Counted from the stretch's first letter, positions 1-6,090 are shown. The stretch is DNA of 7,355 bases from CAUZEB01 sp963578655 (GCA_963578655.1 CAUZEB010000090.1:1-7355), one strand, 5' to 3'. The notes: generated from the letters alone by a model not told the origin. Numbers and translations are program-made.

Positions 1-1120
1 TGTTATAGCTGTAAGTTAATCTAAGGTAGTTGTTGTTGTCTCTATTTGATCTGAAGACGCCCCCTGGATTGTATTTAACTCCAGCATTGACTGCCTTATC
101 CAGTGTTTTCCAAGTGTCAGCCCCTTCCGGGAGTTTCACCCAGATCATCATACCTCCACTCGGATTTGTCCATGAACAGGTTGAAGGGAAATTCTCAGAT
201 AAAGCGCTTAGCATAGCATCTCTTTTTGCTTTAAGAGATGCTCGCACATTATGAATATGCATCTCCATATTGTCTTTCAAATACTCATATGCGGTCATGG
301 CGGACAACTGGCTTGGAGATCCACCGAATGACGATTCAGACAGGATGTTTTTAACAGATTCAGGCACTACGCCGTATCCTAGGCGCAGGCCACAGCCGAG
401 TAATTTAGTGAACGCCGATATGTACATAACAGCGTTTTGGTCGTCCAGGCCATACATGGAGGGAGGTAGAGGGTCTCCGTCAATTAAGAAGTGAGAGTAT
501 GATTCGTTTTCGATAATTGGCACGCCATATCTGTGAGCTATTTCCAAAAGATGCAACCTTCTCTTCATGCTCAGGGTAACACCGGTTGGATTTTGATAAA
601 CTGATATTGTGTATATAGCCTTCGGTTGAATTCCTTCAGCGACTAAGTCCTTAATTTTTTCTTCTAATATTCCGGTTAGTAAGCCCTCATTATCACATGC
701 TATGTGAATTACTCTCGCTCCGCGCTGAAGTAACATTCTCATAGTACCTAGGTAGGAAAATTCCTCTACAAATACTACGTCGCCAGGATCTATAAAAGCC
801 TCTAAAATACATCGAACCGCTCCTCCAGCTCCACTACTGAGGAATATCGAGTCAGGATTAGTTTCAATAGAGCGTTCGTTTCTTAGATTAGTGGCAATAA
901 ATTTTCTAAGATCAGGATGTCCTTGCGGATCTGGGTATGGAGCCAATACATCGCCATTTTTATCCATTATATCCTTCATACCTTCCCACATTGCACTGGT
1001 ATTGAGGCTGTGTGGATCTGTGTAAGTTACAGAGAAGACATACTTAGCTTCGGCCTTTAACCCAGTTGGCATATCTACTTTTAGGGGAATATTTTTCGAC
1101 GTTAACTTATCGTAATTCAT
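1..1120 (-). CDS. PLP-dependent aminotransferase, fold type I (class I/II), 3' end cut by window edge
   Basis: Translating the minus strand from ATG at 1120 gives 373 uninterrupted codons to the left edge, so the C-terminus is missing. It looks like a cytosolic class I/II aminotransferase of the LysN/AADAT/MocR-C-domain type, moving an amino group between an amino acid and a 2-oxo acid. Visible motifs: YPDPQG (residues 62-67, substrate-side N-terminal loop), SSGAGG (95-100, PLP phosphate-binding turn), Tyr123 in the ring-stacking region, YQNPTG (175-180, Asn177), SAFTKLLGCGLRLGY (235-249) with Schiff-base Lys239 and phosphate-binding Arg246, and YLRLTYS near 365-371 with Arg367 in the place of the substrate-carboxylate Arg. 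Oddity: the usual [E]DDPY/DxxY motif reads ENESY (204-208), giving Asn205 where the pyridine-nitrogen Asp is expected. An in-frame TAG at 1133-1135 excludes a longer start; AGGA at 1131-1134 is the likely RBS. It lies 27 nt after the Gfo/Idh/MocA gene, so co-transcription is likely. Substrate unknown. Confidence 0.93.
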   Translation of the reverse strand, partial: MNYDKLTSKNIPLKVDMPTGLKAEAKYVFSVTYTDPHSLNTSAMWEGMKDIMDKNGDVLAPYPDPQGHPDLRKFIATNLRNERSIETNPDSIFLSSGAGGAVRCILEAFIDPGDVVFVEEFSYLGTMRMLLQRGARVIHIACDNEGLLTGILEEKIKDLVAEGIQPKAIYTISVYQNPTGVTLSMKRRLHLLEIAHRYGVPIIENESYSHFLIDGDPLPPSMYGLDDQNAVMYISAFTKLLGCGLRLGYGVVPESVKNILSESSFGGSPSQLSAMTAYEYLKDNMEMHIHNVRASLKAKRDAMLSALSENFPSTCSWTNPSGGMMIWVKLPEGADTWKTLDKAVNAGVKYNPGGVFRSNRDNNNYLRLTYSYN

Positions 1121-1147
1121 AAATCTGGAATCCTATCCTCATGCCAT

Positions 1148-2188
1148 TTAAAGCGGCAGGTAAATTTTTTGTCCGGTTTGCGAACTCCGAGTTACGGCTT
1201 CCGTGAATTCCATATATTTAACTCCGTCTTGGAAGTTTGTATGTGTGACAAGTTCGACTCCCTGAATAGCATTTATAAATTCTTCTTCAACTCTCCATTG
1301 GCTGATTTTATCAGGGTCAATTTCTATTTCATTTAAACAGTTGTCAGTACTTCGCCCACCGTAAAGTTTCATGGTTGCAGAATCCAATCTCAGCGTGCCC
1401 TTGCTCCCAAAGAACCATACGGTATCTGCGGGTGCAAGACCCGTCACAGTACTGAATCGCATTCTGACTACAGGTCCAGATATCATTTCACTTAAAATCT
1501 CAACGTGGTCTGGTATGGTGATGAATTGATCCATGCCGGTGGCATCTTTTCTAGTCTTTACATGGACTCGGGATAAGGATAGGACACTTTCTGCTGGTCC
1601 AATCCAGCGCATCATTGCTTCATACCATATGCCCATCTGCATGATGTTATAGCCACTCAGGTCTCTATTATGGCGCCAGTGGAAAAGTCCATCAGAATCT
1701 GCAAAATTACCTTGATGAACGGTTAAGTCGACTGATAATATTTCACCCAGGTAACCGTTCCCGATCATTTCTTTTATAGTACGGTCGACTTTCAATGTGT
1801 GTGGTGCTGGTACAATTTGAGATATTAGATCAGGCTTTTCTCGTGAAGCATCAAGCATAATGTGTGCTTCCTTTGCATTCATAGCCATTCGTGCTTCTGT
1901 GAGAACGTGTTTGTTGTTTTCAAGAGCCCTCAGTACCATAGTACAGTGCATGTAGGGCCAGGTTCCAATGCAGATTGCGTTAGTATCCGGTGCCTCAATT
2001 AGATCTGTCCAGTTATCGTACACATTTGGTATATTCCATTCACTCGCGACACGTTGACTCGATTCCCGGCTCCTATTAGCTACGCTTATCAACTCAACAT
2101 TGTCGTTCTTTTTAAAGCCCGGAAGATGTCGTAATGTGGTATTAGCGCCGGCACCTATGAATCCGAGGTGGACTTTCTTATCGGACAT
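1148..2188 (-). CDS. Gfo/Idh/MocA family protein with altered catalytic motifs
   Basis: A 346-aa cytosolic protein with the two-domain Gfo/Idh/MocA architecture: an N-terminal NAD(P)-binding Rossmann fold (residues 6-120, with LGFIGAGANTTLRHLP at 8-23, the strand HVLTEA at 94-99) and a C-terminal alpha/beta domain (about 125-340, with WFFGSKGTLRLD). Family members normally oxidise or reduce sugars, inositols or sugar acids. Here the EKP motif is E98-A99-R100, so the catalytic/cofactor Lys is absent, and the D-x-G-x-H segment reads QMGIW (184-188), so both the Asp and the catalytic His are replaced. Canonical hydride-transfer chemistry is therefore doubtful. Start choice: a TTG at 2203 is in frame (adds MRGNS), but that stretch contains the Shine-Dalgarno GAGAGGG (2195-2201), placed 6 nt before ATG 2188, so the ATG is preferred. 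It has its own promoter and is followed 27 nt later by the aminotransferase. Length is normal for the family. Confidence 0.92.
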   Translation of the reverse strand: MSDKKVHLGFIGAGANTTLRHLPGFKKNDNVELISVANRSRESSQRVASEWNIPNVYDNWTDLIEAPDTNAICIGTWPYMHCTMVLRALENNKHVLTEARMAMNAKEAHIMLDASREKPDLISQIVPAPHTLKVDRTIKEMIGNGYLGEILSVDLTVHQGNFADSDGLFHWRHNRDLSGYNIMQMGIWYEAMMRWIGPAESVLSLSRVHVKTRKDATGMDQFITIPDHVEILSEMISGPVVRMRFSTVTGLAPADTVWFFGSKGTLRLDSATMKLYGGRSTDNCLNEIEIDPDKISQWRVEEEFINAIQGVELVTHTNFQDGVKYMEFTEAVTRSSQTGQKIYLPL

Positions 2189-2194
2189 AGAGTT

Positions 2195-2201
2195 CCCTCT
2201 C
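2195..2201 (-). promoter_or_regulatory. Shine-Dalgarno site GAGAGGG that decides the start of the Gfo/Idh/MocA gene
   Basis: Read on the minus strand, GAGAGGG ends 6 nt before ATG 2188. It lies inside the extra codons that a TTG start at 2203 would add, which argues for the shorter protein. Confidence 0.75.
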
Positions 2202-2239
2202 AATAACCAACAAATATTTCAGTAGCTTTATAATTAAGG

Positions 2240-2268
2240 ATTATATGGTACAAATGCTAGGTAGTCTA
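2240..2268 (-). promoter_or_regulatory. Predicted sigma70-type promoter for the Gfo/Idh/MocA-aminotransferase pair
   Basis: On the minus strand, TAGACT (2268-2263; 4 of 6 to TTGACA) is followed after exactly 17 nt by a perfect TATAAT (2245-2240). Transcription would start near 2233, giving a leader of about 45 nt before ATG 2188. It lies in the 147-nt gap after the FAD oxidoreductase, so the two downstream genes may be expressed separately from, as well as by read-through of, the lactonase-led operon. No T-rich hairpin terminator is seen in the gap. Confidence 0.6.
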
Positions 2269-2313
2269 GTATACAGAGCTTCTTTGGAATCAGTTTACAA
2301 ACCCAACAAGTAG

Positions 2314-2326
2314 TGAACAGTGTTCA
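2314..2326. repeat. Perfect 13-bp palindrome, possible operator
   Basis: TGAACA-g-TGTTCA is a perfect 6-bp inverted repeat around a single central base. It begins 10 nt after the stop codon of the FAD oxidoreductase and lies about 45 bp upstream of the -35 element of the internal promoter. No T-tract follows on either strand, so a terminator is unlikely; a binding site for a dimeric regulator fits better. It resembles the Gram-positive LexA core GAAC-N4-GTTC, but the spacing is 3 nt rather than 4. Confidence 0.45.
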
Positions 2327-2335
2327 GTATTCTCC

Positions 2336-3538
2336 TCAGTTATTCACAGGTGTAATACAACGATCCGGGCTAGCTGACGATAGGATCTTTGGATATTGAT
2401 CGGTTAGTATAACGTCTGACAGAAGCTTACCAGCCATAGTACCTTGAGCAAGTCCATTTGGCCCTAGTCCCGTATTGATATAGAGATTTTTCGACTGCGC
2501 TACCTTGCCAATGATGGGTATCCCATCCATAGTGAAGGGCATTAATCCGCCCCATGTCCGGCTGATCCTGTGATCCTTAAGTGCAGGAATGACCTGCGTT
2601 GCGTGGTGTTTATTCGCTTTAATCCCTGAATCTTCAGGGGTTTTATTGAATTCGGCTGATTGTCGGTCGCCGCCAAAGATGATCTCACCTGAACGAGTTT
2701 GCCGACCATAAAGATGTCTCGTTACCCGAGCACCTTCAATATGAGTCAAATTTGGTGGGGATATAGTAGTGTTTCCAGGATGAGTGTGCCAGTGGTAGTA
2801 TGATTCTAAAGAAGAGATCACATGGGACAAGTGAATCGTTGAGCTTTTCATTGCCCACATTTGACCTCGTATAGGTATAATTGGAATATTAAGTGACAGC
2901 ATCCGCCCAATTGATTTACTCCATGCACCCGCTGCTATAATAAGTATTTCGCATGATATTTTGCTTCGCTGGGTTTCCATTTGATAAGAATCTGTTCCAT
3001 TTAGATATATAGACCTCAATTCTTCTCCCGTAAGTATGATAGCTCCGTACTCCACAGATTTCGCTGCAAGTGCTAAGGTTAACTTTTGTGGATTTACTTG
3101 AGCGTGTACGGGTGAGTAAATATATCCTGGGAGTTCAATATTGACTTCGGGTTCTAGTTCTTTAGCTTCTCTTGATGACAGTAATTCTAAAGAATAACCG
3201 TTGTTTTTTAGTTTGGATACACGTTTTTTAGCGAAATCATATTCATTTAGCGTATGAATAGCCTGAAGGCCTCCACATTGCCTGAATTCGATATCAAATC
3301 CATAGTCTGATTGAAGCTGAGATATAATTCTCATACTCCCTGTTTGGAGAGTGGAGGTGAGATCTGGCTTAAGTCCACATCCAATAGAGCCTATGGATCC
3401 TGCATTTACACCGGATGCCTCACTGGCGACTCCTCTACGCTCTAATACGACAACATTGTAGCCATTACGGGCGAGATGATAGGCTGTTGAGATACCCGTT
3501 AATCCGCCGCCTATTACGACAACCTGGGTGGAAACCAT
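2336..3538 (-). CDS. FAD-dependent oxidoreductase, DAO (glycine/D-amino acid oxidase) family
   Basis: A complete 400-aa flavoprotein of the DAO superfamily, which oxidises C-N bonds of amino or N-methyl acids and sometimes hydroxy acids; it has no signal peptide, so it is cytosolic. Seen in order: Rossmann dinucleotide motif VVVIGGGLTGISTAYHLA (residues 6-23) with ribose-binding Glu33, SGVNAGSIG (42-50, the SGxNxG flavin loop), VNPQKLTLAL in the middle, IIAAGAWSKSI (FAD-contacting strand), RTWGGLMPFTMDGIPIIG and NTGLGPNGLAQG at the C-terminus. An unusual segment with HWHTHPG, followed by VTRHLYGRQTRSGEIIFGGD, lies between the substrate and FAD domains where D-amino acid oxidases have a shorter loop. 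The Cys-containing or His covalent-flavin motifs of sarcosine oxidases are not recognised. ATG 3538 starts 2 nt after the lactonase stop with no clear RBS of its own, so translation is probably coupled. Exact substrate unknown. Confidence 0.92.
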   Translation of the reverse strand: MVSTQVVVIGGGLTGISTAYHLARNGYNVVVLERRGVASEASGVNAGSIGSIGCGLKPDLTSTLQTGSMRIISQLQSDYGFDIEFRQCGGLQAIHTLNEYDFAKKRVSKLKNNGYSLELLSSREAKELEPEVNIELPGYIYSPVHAQVNPQKLTLALAAKSVEYGAIILTGEELRSIYLNGTDSYQMETQRSKISCEILIIAAGAWSKSIGRMLSLNIPIIPIRGQMWAMKSSTIHLSHVISSLESYYHWHTHPGNTTISPPNLTHIEGARVTRHLYGRQTRSGEIIFGGDRQSAEFNKTPEDSGIKANKHHATQVIPALKDHRISRTWGGLMPFTMDGIPIIGKVAQSKNLYINTGLGPNGLAQGTMAGKLLSDVILTDQYPKILSSASPDRCITPVNN

Positions 3539-3540
3539 TT

Positions 3541-4446
3541 TTAAATTAGGGCTGGGAATAGCAGTCTCCCTTGTCTATTTGTTTCGGTTTCAAAAAGGTG
3601 TCCTTCACCTGTGGTTACGTACAAAGTTTGAAGCTCGGGTCCACCGAAAGAACAGTTTGTAGGCCGATCTTCTGGAAGTTCGTGAGCTTCTAATATGTCA
3701 CCTGTTGGTGAAAATATATATACCATCGGGCCAAGGCCGCCTTGGCGGTAGCCGGCAGTTGCTATTATGTTGCCGTCGGTGTCCAGTACCATTCCGTCTA
3801 TTCCCCGATAGTCGCCGAAATCATGCAGGACAGTGTGTCTTCCTAAACTTCCATCAGTATTAAGTGGGTAAGCCCTGAGTTCCCTCTTTTCCTCGGGTCT
3901 ACGGCCACTTTCAGCTACATATAGTATTTGATAGTCTAACGAGAATATAAGACCGTTGGGTCGAGTAGTATCGAATGTTACGCGATTTACTGACCATGAA
4001 TTATCTGGTTTTGGATCTAAGCGAAAAACCGATTCGTGCTCTAGTTCCATGCTAGCCCTGCTTTCACTCCATGTACCAGCGGAACCTTCATAATATGGGT
4101 CGCTAAACCATACACGACCTTTTGTGTCGATCGCTAGATCATTGGGGATGTTGAGGCGCTTGGATTCAAACGTGTCAACTAATATCGTGGCGCTGCCGTC
4201 ATGTTCATATCTGACTACTCTTCGAGACCCACCTTCACAAGCATAAAGCCTACCCTGAAGGTCTAACATTAATCCGTTGGCATTCCTTGTATTCGAGTGA
4301 TAGATGGTTGAGTGTTTGGTCTTAGGATTGTAACGCATGATACGACTAGCTGGAATGTGAGTGAACAGGAGACCACTGCCATCCCAAGCAGGCCCTTCTG
4401 TAGTACCACCATAAGGTCCGTCAACCAATTTGAAGTTCCAGCTCAT
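3541..4446 (-). CDS. SMP-30/gluconolactonase/LRE family protein, probable lactonase
   Basis: A complete 301-aa six-bladed beta-propeller of the SMP-30/regucalcin/gluconolactonase family, metal-dependent enzymes that hydrolyse sugar or other lactones. The expected ligands are all present by motif: Glu17 in TEGPAWD, Asn102 in IPNDLAID, Asn164 in TRPNGLIF and Asp217 in RGIDGM, matching the family's Glu/Asn/Asp metal set and the accessory Asn. The segment VWFSDPYY (112-119) is also typical. No signal peptide, so a cytosolic role is likely. The start is well supported: GGAGGA (4451-4456) ends 4 nt before ATG 4446. It is the first gene of the leftward operon, about 60 nt downstream of a good promoter, and its stop is 2 nt from the start of the FAD oxidoreductase, suggesting the two act on consecutive or linked intermediates. 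The natural lactone cannot be inferred. Confidence 0.93.
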   Translation of the reverse strand: MSWNFKLVDGPYGGTTEGPAWDGSGLLFTHIPASRIMRYNPKTKHSTIYHSNTRNANGLMLDLQGRLYACEGGSRRVVRYEHDGSATILVDTFESKRLNIPNDLAIDTKGRVWFSDPYYEGSAGTWSESRASMELEHESVFRLDPKPDNSWSVNRVTFDTTRPNGLIFSLDYQILYVAESGRRPEEKRELRAYPLNTDGSLGRHTVLHDFGDYRGIDGMVLDTDGNIIATAGYRQGGLGPMVYIFSPTGDILEAHELPEDRPTNCSFGGPELQTLYVTTGEGHLFETETNRQGRLLFPALI

Positions 4447-4511
4447 TTAATCCTCCGCAGCAATTCCGTCTCTAGATCTCACTAGTATATCTTTTCAAGC
4501 TTTGGTGATTG

Positions 4512-4539
4512 ATTGTAACTCTTACCAATAAGCTGTCAA
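4512..4539 (-). promoter_or_regulatory. Predicted sigma70-type promoter of the lactonase operon
   Basis: On the minus strand a perfect TTGACA (4539-4534) is followed after 16 nt by TACAAT (4517-4512; 5 of 6 to TATAAT). The start of transcription would be near 4505, giving a leader of about 60 nt that ends in the strong RBS GGAGGA. This is the best promoter in the window. Confidence 0.72.
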
Positions 4540-4543
4540 GAGT
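4518..4543. repeat. Inverted repeat overlapping the lactonase promoter, possible operator
   Basis: ACTCTT (4518-4523) and AAGAGT (4538-4543) form 6-bp inverted half-sites with centres 20 bp apart, about two helical turns. One arm abuts the -10 element and the other overlaps the -35 element, an ideal position for a repressor. Six-bp arms could occur by chance, so this is tentative. Confidence 0.35.
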
Positions 4544-4590
4544 AAACTATATGCTTTCTTATTCCCTTAGATGTTATATACTCTATACTT

Positions 4591-4610
4591 CGATTGAAGT
4601 CGATTGAAAT
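4591..4610 (+). repeat. Tandem 10-bp direct repeat with nested inverted repeat
   Basis: CGATTGAAGT is followed at once by CGATTGAAAT (9 of 10 identical), so the units repeat at about one helical turn. The first unit is also part of the inverted repeat ACTTC-gatt-GAAGT (4587-4600). The pair sits between the two divergent genes and may be a regulator site; the second copy also supplies TTGAAA for a possible rightward -35 element. Confidence 0.45.
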
Positions 4611-4630
4611 AACGAGAAGAGAGATATAAA
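4604..4630 (+). promoter_or_regulatory. Candidate rightward promoter for the transporter unit
   Basis: TTGAAA (4604-4609; 5 of 6 to TTGACA) is followed by TATAAA (4625-4630; 5 of 6 to TATAAT), but the spacer is only 15 nt. An alternative is the extended -10 TG-t-TATATA at 4572-4580, which lacks a -35 match. Either would leave a leader of more than 130 nt before the transporter start. Confidence 0.3.
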
Positions 4631-4632
4631 CA

Positions 4633-4653
4633 ATGAAAAGATATTATTCATAG
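4633..4653 (+). other. Six-codon mini-ORF in the transporter leader
   Basis: ATG 4633 to TAG 4651-4653 encodes MKRYYS. A purine-rich stretch lies upstream, but no well-spaced Shine-Dalgarno site. It could be a leader peptide or a chance ORF; its length gives almost no statistical support. Confidence 0.12.
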
Positions 4654-4753
4654 CAATTTGAGGATGATTTAGTGGAAGGTTCACAACGAAACCGTCCTTT
4701 ACCTAGCAATTTTCCCAAGTGATTGGAATGCTCGTTTTGGCTAATTAGGTAGA

Positions 4754-4777
4754 ATGTCGAGAGAGGTAGATATTTGA
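4754..4777 (+). other. Seven-codon mini-ORF overlapping the transporter start
   Basis: ATG 4754 encodes MSREVDI and stops at TGA 4775-4777, which overlaps the transporter's TTG start (TTGA). Such stop-start overlap is a known arrangement for translational coupling. Its own RBS (AGGT at 4747-4750, 3 nt spacing) is poor, and its codons contain the RBS of the transporter, so it may be incidental. Confidence 0.2.
4760..4767 (+). promoter_or_regulatory. Shine-Dalgarno site supporting the TTG start of the transporter
   Basis: AGAGAGGT ends 6 nt before TTG 4774. There is no in-frame ATG before residue 54, which lies within the second membrane helix, so this RBS fixes the TTG as the start. Confidence 0.7.
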
Positions 4778-6009
4778 GCAAGATTGGAAGCAGATGGGCA
4801 ATCTTGGCAACCGCGTTCTTGATATTATTCTTTAGTGGAGGTTCCAGGTTCTTATTTGGGTTTCTCTTGATTCCGATAAGCGATGACTTAAGTGTTACCC
4901 GTACCACTCTATCAGGAGCTGCAACGGTATTCATGGTTGTATCTGCGATATCTATGCCAATATTCGGTCGCCTCTTGGATAAATATGACATGAAATGGGT
5001 CTTAGGTATTGCTGCTATACTCGGTGTTCTTGGCTTAGGACTTATGGGTATAGTTACCAAGGTCTGGCATATTTTCCTGATTTATGGAGTTCTATACGCT
5101 ATTGGAAATGCAGGCACTTCGACGTCTCCAATTGGCTTAATGGTAAGCAGGTTTTTTGAAAAACGTAAGGGTATAGCTATAAGCTCGGCGTTATCAGGAA
5201 ATGCTATAGGACAACTCATAATTATTAGTTCATTTACATCTGTCATAACCACTATAAGTTGGCGAGCCTCATACGCCATTATAGGCATGATTAACTTTGT
5301 GACGATTGTTCCTTTGATATTCTTTGTTTTGAATGATAATGGACTGGAACGATCTCGTAAAGAAAATAAATCAGCGACAGAAATAAACGATGAATTTTCC
5401 GACACCAAGGACGACCGTTCTGGTGTAGATTCCCTTAAAATAATCTTCACTTCACGTCAATTGTGGTTGCTGGTCGTACTTTATTTTGTGTGCGGATTTC
5501 AGGACTTTTTCATGGGAACACATGTGGTAGCGTTTGCTAGTGACCAGGGAGTATCTGAGGTGCTGGCTGGTCAATTGCTGGCTATGATGGGATTCATGAC
5601 ATTAGTGGGCGTTCTTTGTTCCGGATTTCTGTCTGATGCCTATGGAGCATCTCGACCGACAATTATATGTTTTATTATTAGGGTTTTTCTGTTCATATTA
5701 ATAATAATATCTAAGGATATATCCAGCATAATAATCTTTGCGTTGGCATATGGGTTCACATTTGCTATAACTGCACCTCTTACCGTCATATTTTCGGGTA
5801 ATATATTCGGTTCTGCGCGATTAGGAACTGTAAGCGGCTTTATTAATATGGTTCATCAAATAGCTGGCGGGATAGGTGCTCTTGCGGGCGGTATTTTGTT
5901 TGATGTCAATGGGAATTATGATGCTGTTTTCGTATTAATGTTTGTTCTGTCAATTATTGCATTAGTGGTCTCATTAATGGTCAAGGAAAAGCGGTTCAAT
6001 AAAACCTAA
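4774..6009 (+). CDS. MFS transporter, MCT/OFA (monocarboxylate or oxalate-formate) type
   Basis: A 411-aa inner-membrane carrier with the 12-helix major facilitator layout: hydrophobic segments near residues 8-35, 46-66, 76-94, 97-120, 134-156, 165-186, then a charged cytoplasmic loop (187-226), and 228-250, 263-287, 296-313, 317-340, 351-375, 384-404. The loop 2-3 signature is GRLLDKYDMKW (65-75), repeated as GFLSDAYGASR (284-294) in loop 8-9, the expected pseudo-symmetric copies. RFFEKRKGIAISSALSG (126-142) resembles the FxKRRGLAxG segment of MCT/OFA carriers, suggesting a small organic anion as substrate; this is a family-level inference. It starts with TTG, supported by AGAGAGGT upstream and by the need to include helix 1. 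It diverges from the lactonase operon and precedes the PanE-like gene by 93 nt, consistent with supplying substrate to this cluster. Confidence 0.92.
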   Translation: MSKIGSRWAILATAFLILFFSGGSRFLFGFLLIPISDDLSVTRTTLSGAATVFMVVSAISMPIFGRLLDKYDMKWVLGIAAILGVLGLGLMGIVTKVWHIFLIYGVLYAIGNAGTSTSPIGLMVSRFFEKRKGIAISSALSGNAIGQLIIISSFTSVITTISWRASYAIIGMINFVTIVPLIFFVLNDNGLERSRKENKSATEINDEFSDTKDDRSGVDSLKIIFTSRQLWLLVVLYFVCGFQDFFMGTHVVAFASDQGVSEVLAGQLLAMMGFMTLVGVLCSGFLSDAYGASRPTIICFIIRVFLFILIIISKDISSIIIFALAYGFTFAITAPLTVIFSGNIFGSARLGTVSGFINMVHQIAGGIGALAGGILFDVNGNYDAVFVLMFVLSIIALVVSLMVKEKRFNKT

Positions 6010-6031
6010 TTCTAGTTCGTTATATTAGGTT
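6003..6031 (+). repeat. Stem-loop spanning the transporter stop codon
   Basis: AACCTAAT (6003-6010) and ATTAGGTT (6024-6031) are perfect 8-bp inverted arms around a 13-nt loop. The left arm contains the TAA stop. There is no T-run after it, so it is not a classical intrinsic terminator; it could be a processing or stability hairpin between two co-transcribed genes. A second, weaker pair, CGCTCT (6040-6045) and AGAGCG (6072-6077), lies in the same gap with a long loop. Confidence 0.4.
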
Positions 6032-6090
6032 CAAATATACGCTCTTGATAAAGATGTTGATGTGTTACGGTAGAGCGATAATTGAGCTAG

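Larger units (their letters stand above)
4447..4773. promoter_or_regulatory. Divergent intergenic control region
   Basis: This 327-bp AT-rich stretch separates the leftward lactonase operon from the rightward transporter unit. It holds the leftward promoter with an overlapping inverted repeat, a tandem 10-bp repeat with a nested inverted repeat, weak rightward promoter candidates, two very short ORFs and a 9-bp direct repeat (TAGCAATTT at 4651-4659 and 4704-4712). An open minus-strand frame reaches into it from inside the transporter gene, but it is not credible as a gene. Confidence 0.7.

Noticed and set aside
30..494. Two 74-codon plus-strand frames at the left edge
   Set aside because: Both lie opposite the aminotransferase, whose motifs are unmistakable on the minus strand.
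2189..2203. TTG 2203 as start of the Gfo/Idh/MocA protein
   Set aside because: The extra codons contain the Shine-Dalgarno site of the ATG at 2188, and no RBS precedes the TTG.
2314..2326. LexA/SOS box
   Set aside because: The spacer between GAAC and GTTC is 3 nt rather than 4, and the flanking genes are not SOS-related.
2311..2330. Intrinsic terminator after the FAD oxidoreductase
   Set aside because: The palindrome has a single-base centre, cannot form a normal hairpin loop with all pairs, and is not followed by a T-run.
4644..5060. 138-codon open frame on the minus strand overlapping the transporter start
   Set aside because: It is antisense to a clear MFS gene, its translation resembles no family, and it is low in recognisable structure; it is a shadow frame.
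5082..5450. 122-codon open frame on the minus strand inside the transporter
   Set aside because: Antisense to conserved membrane helices of the MFS gene with no supporting motif or RBS context; shadow frame.
6040..6077. CGCTCT/AGAGCG hairpin as a terminator between the transporter and the reductase
   Set aside because: The loop is 26 nt, the stem only 6 bp and there is no T-tract; chance is likely.
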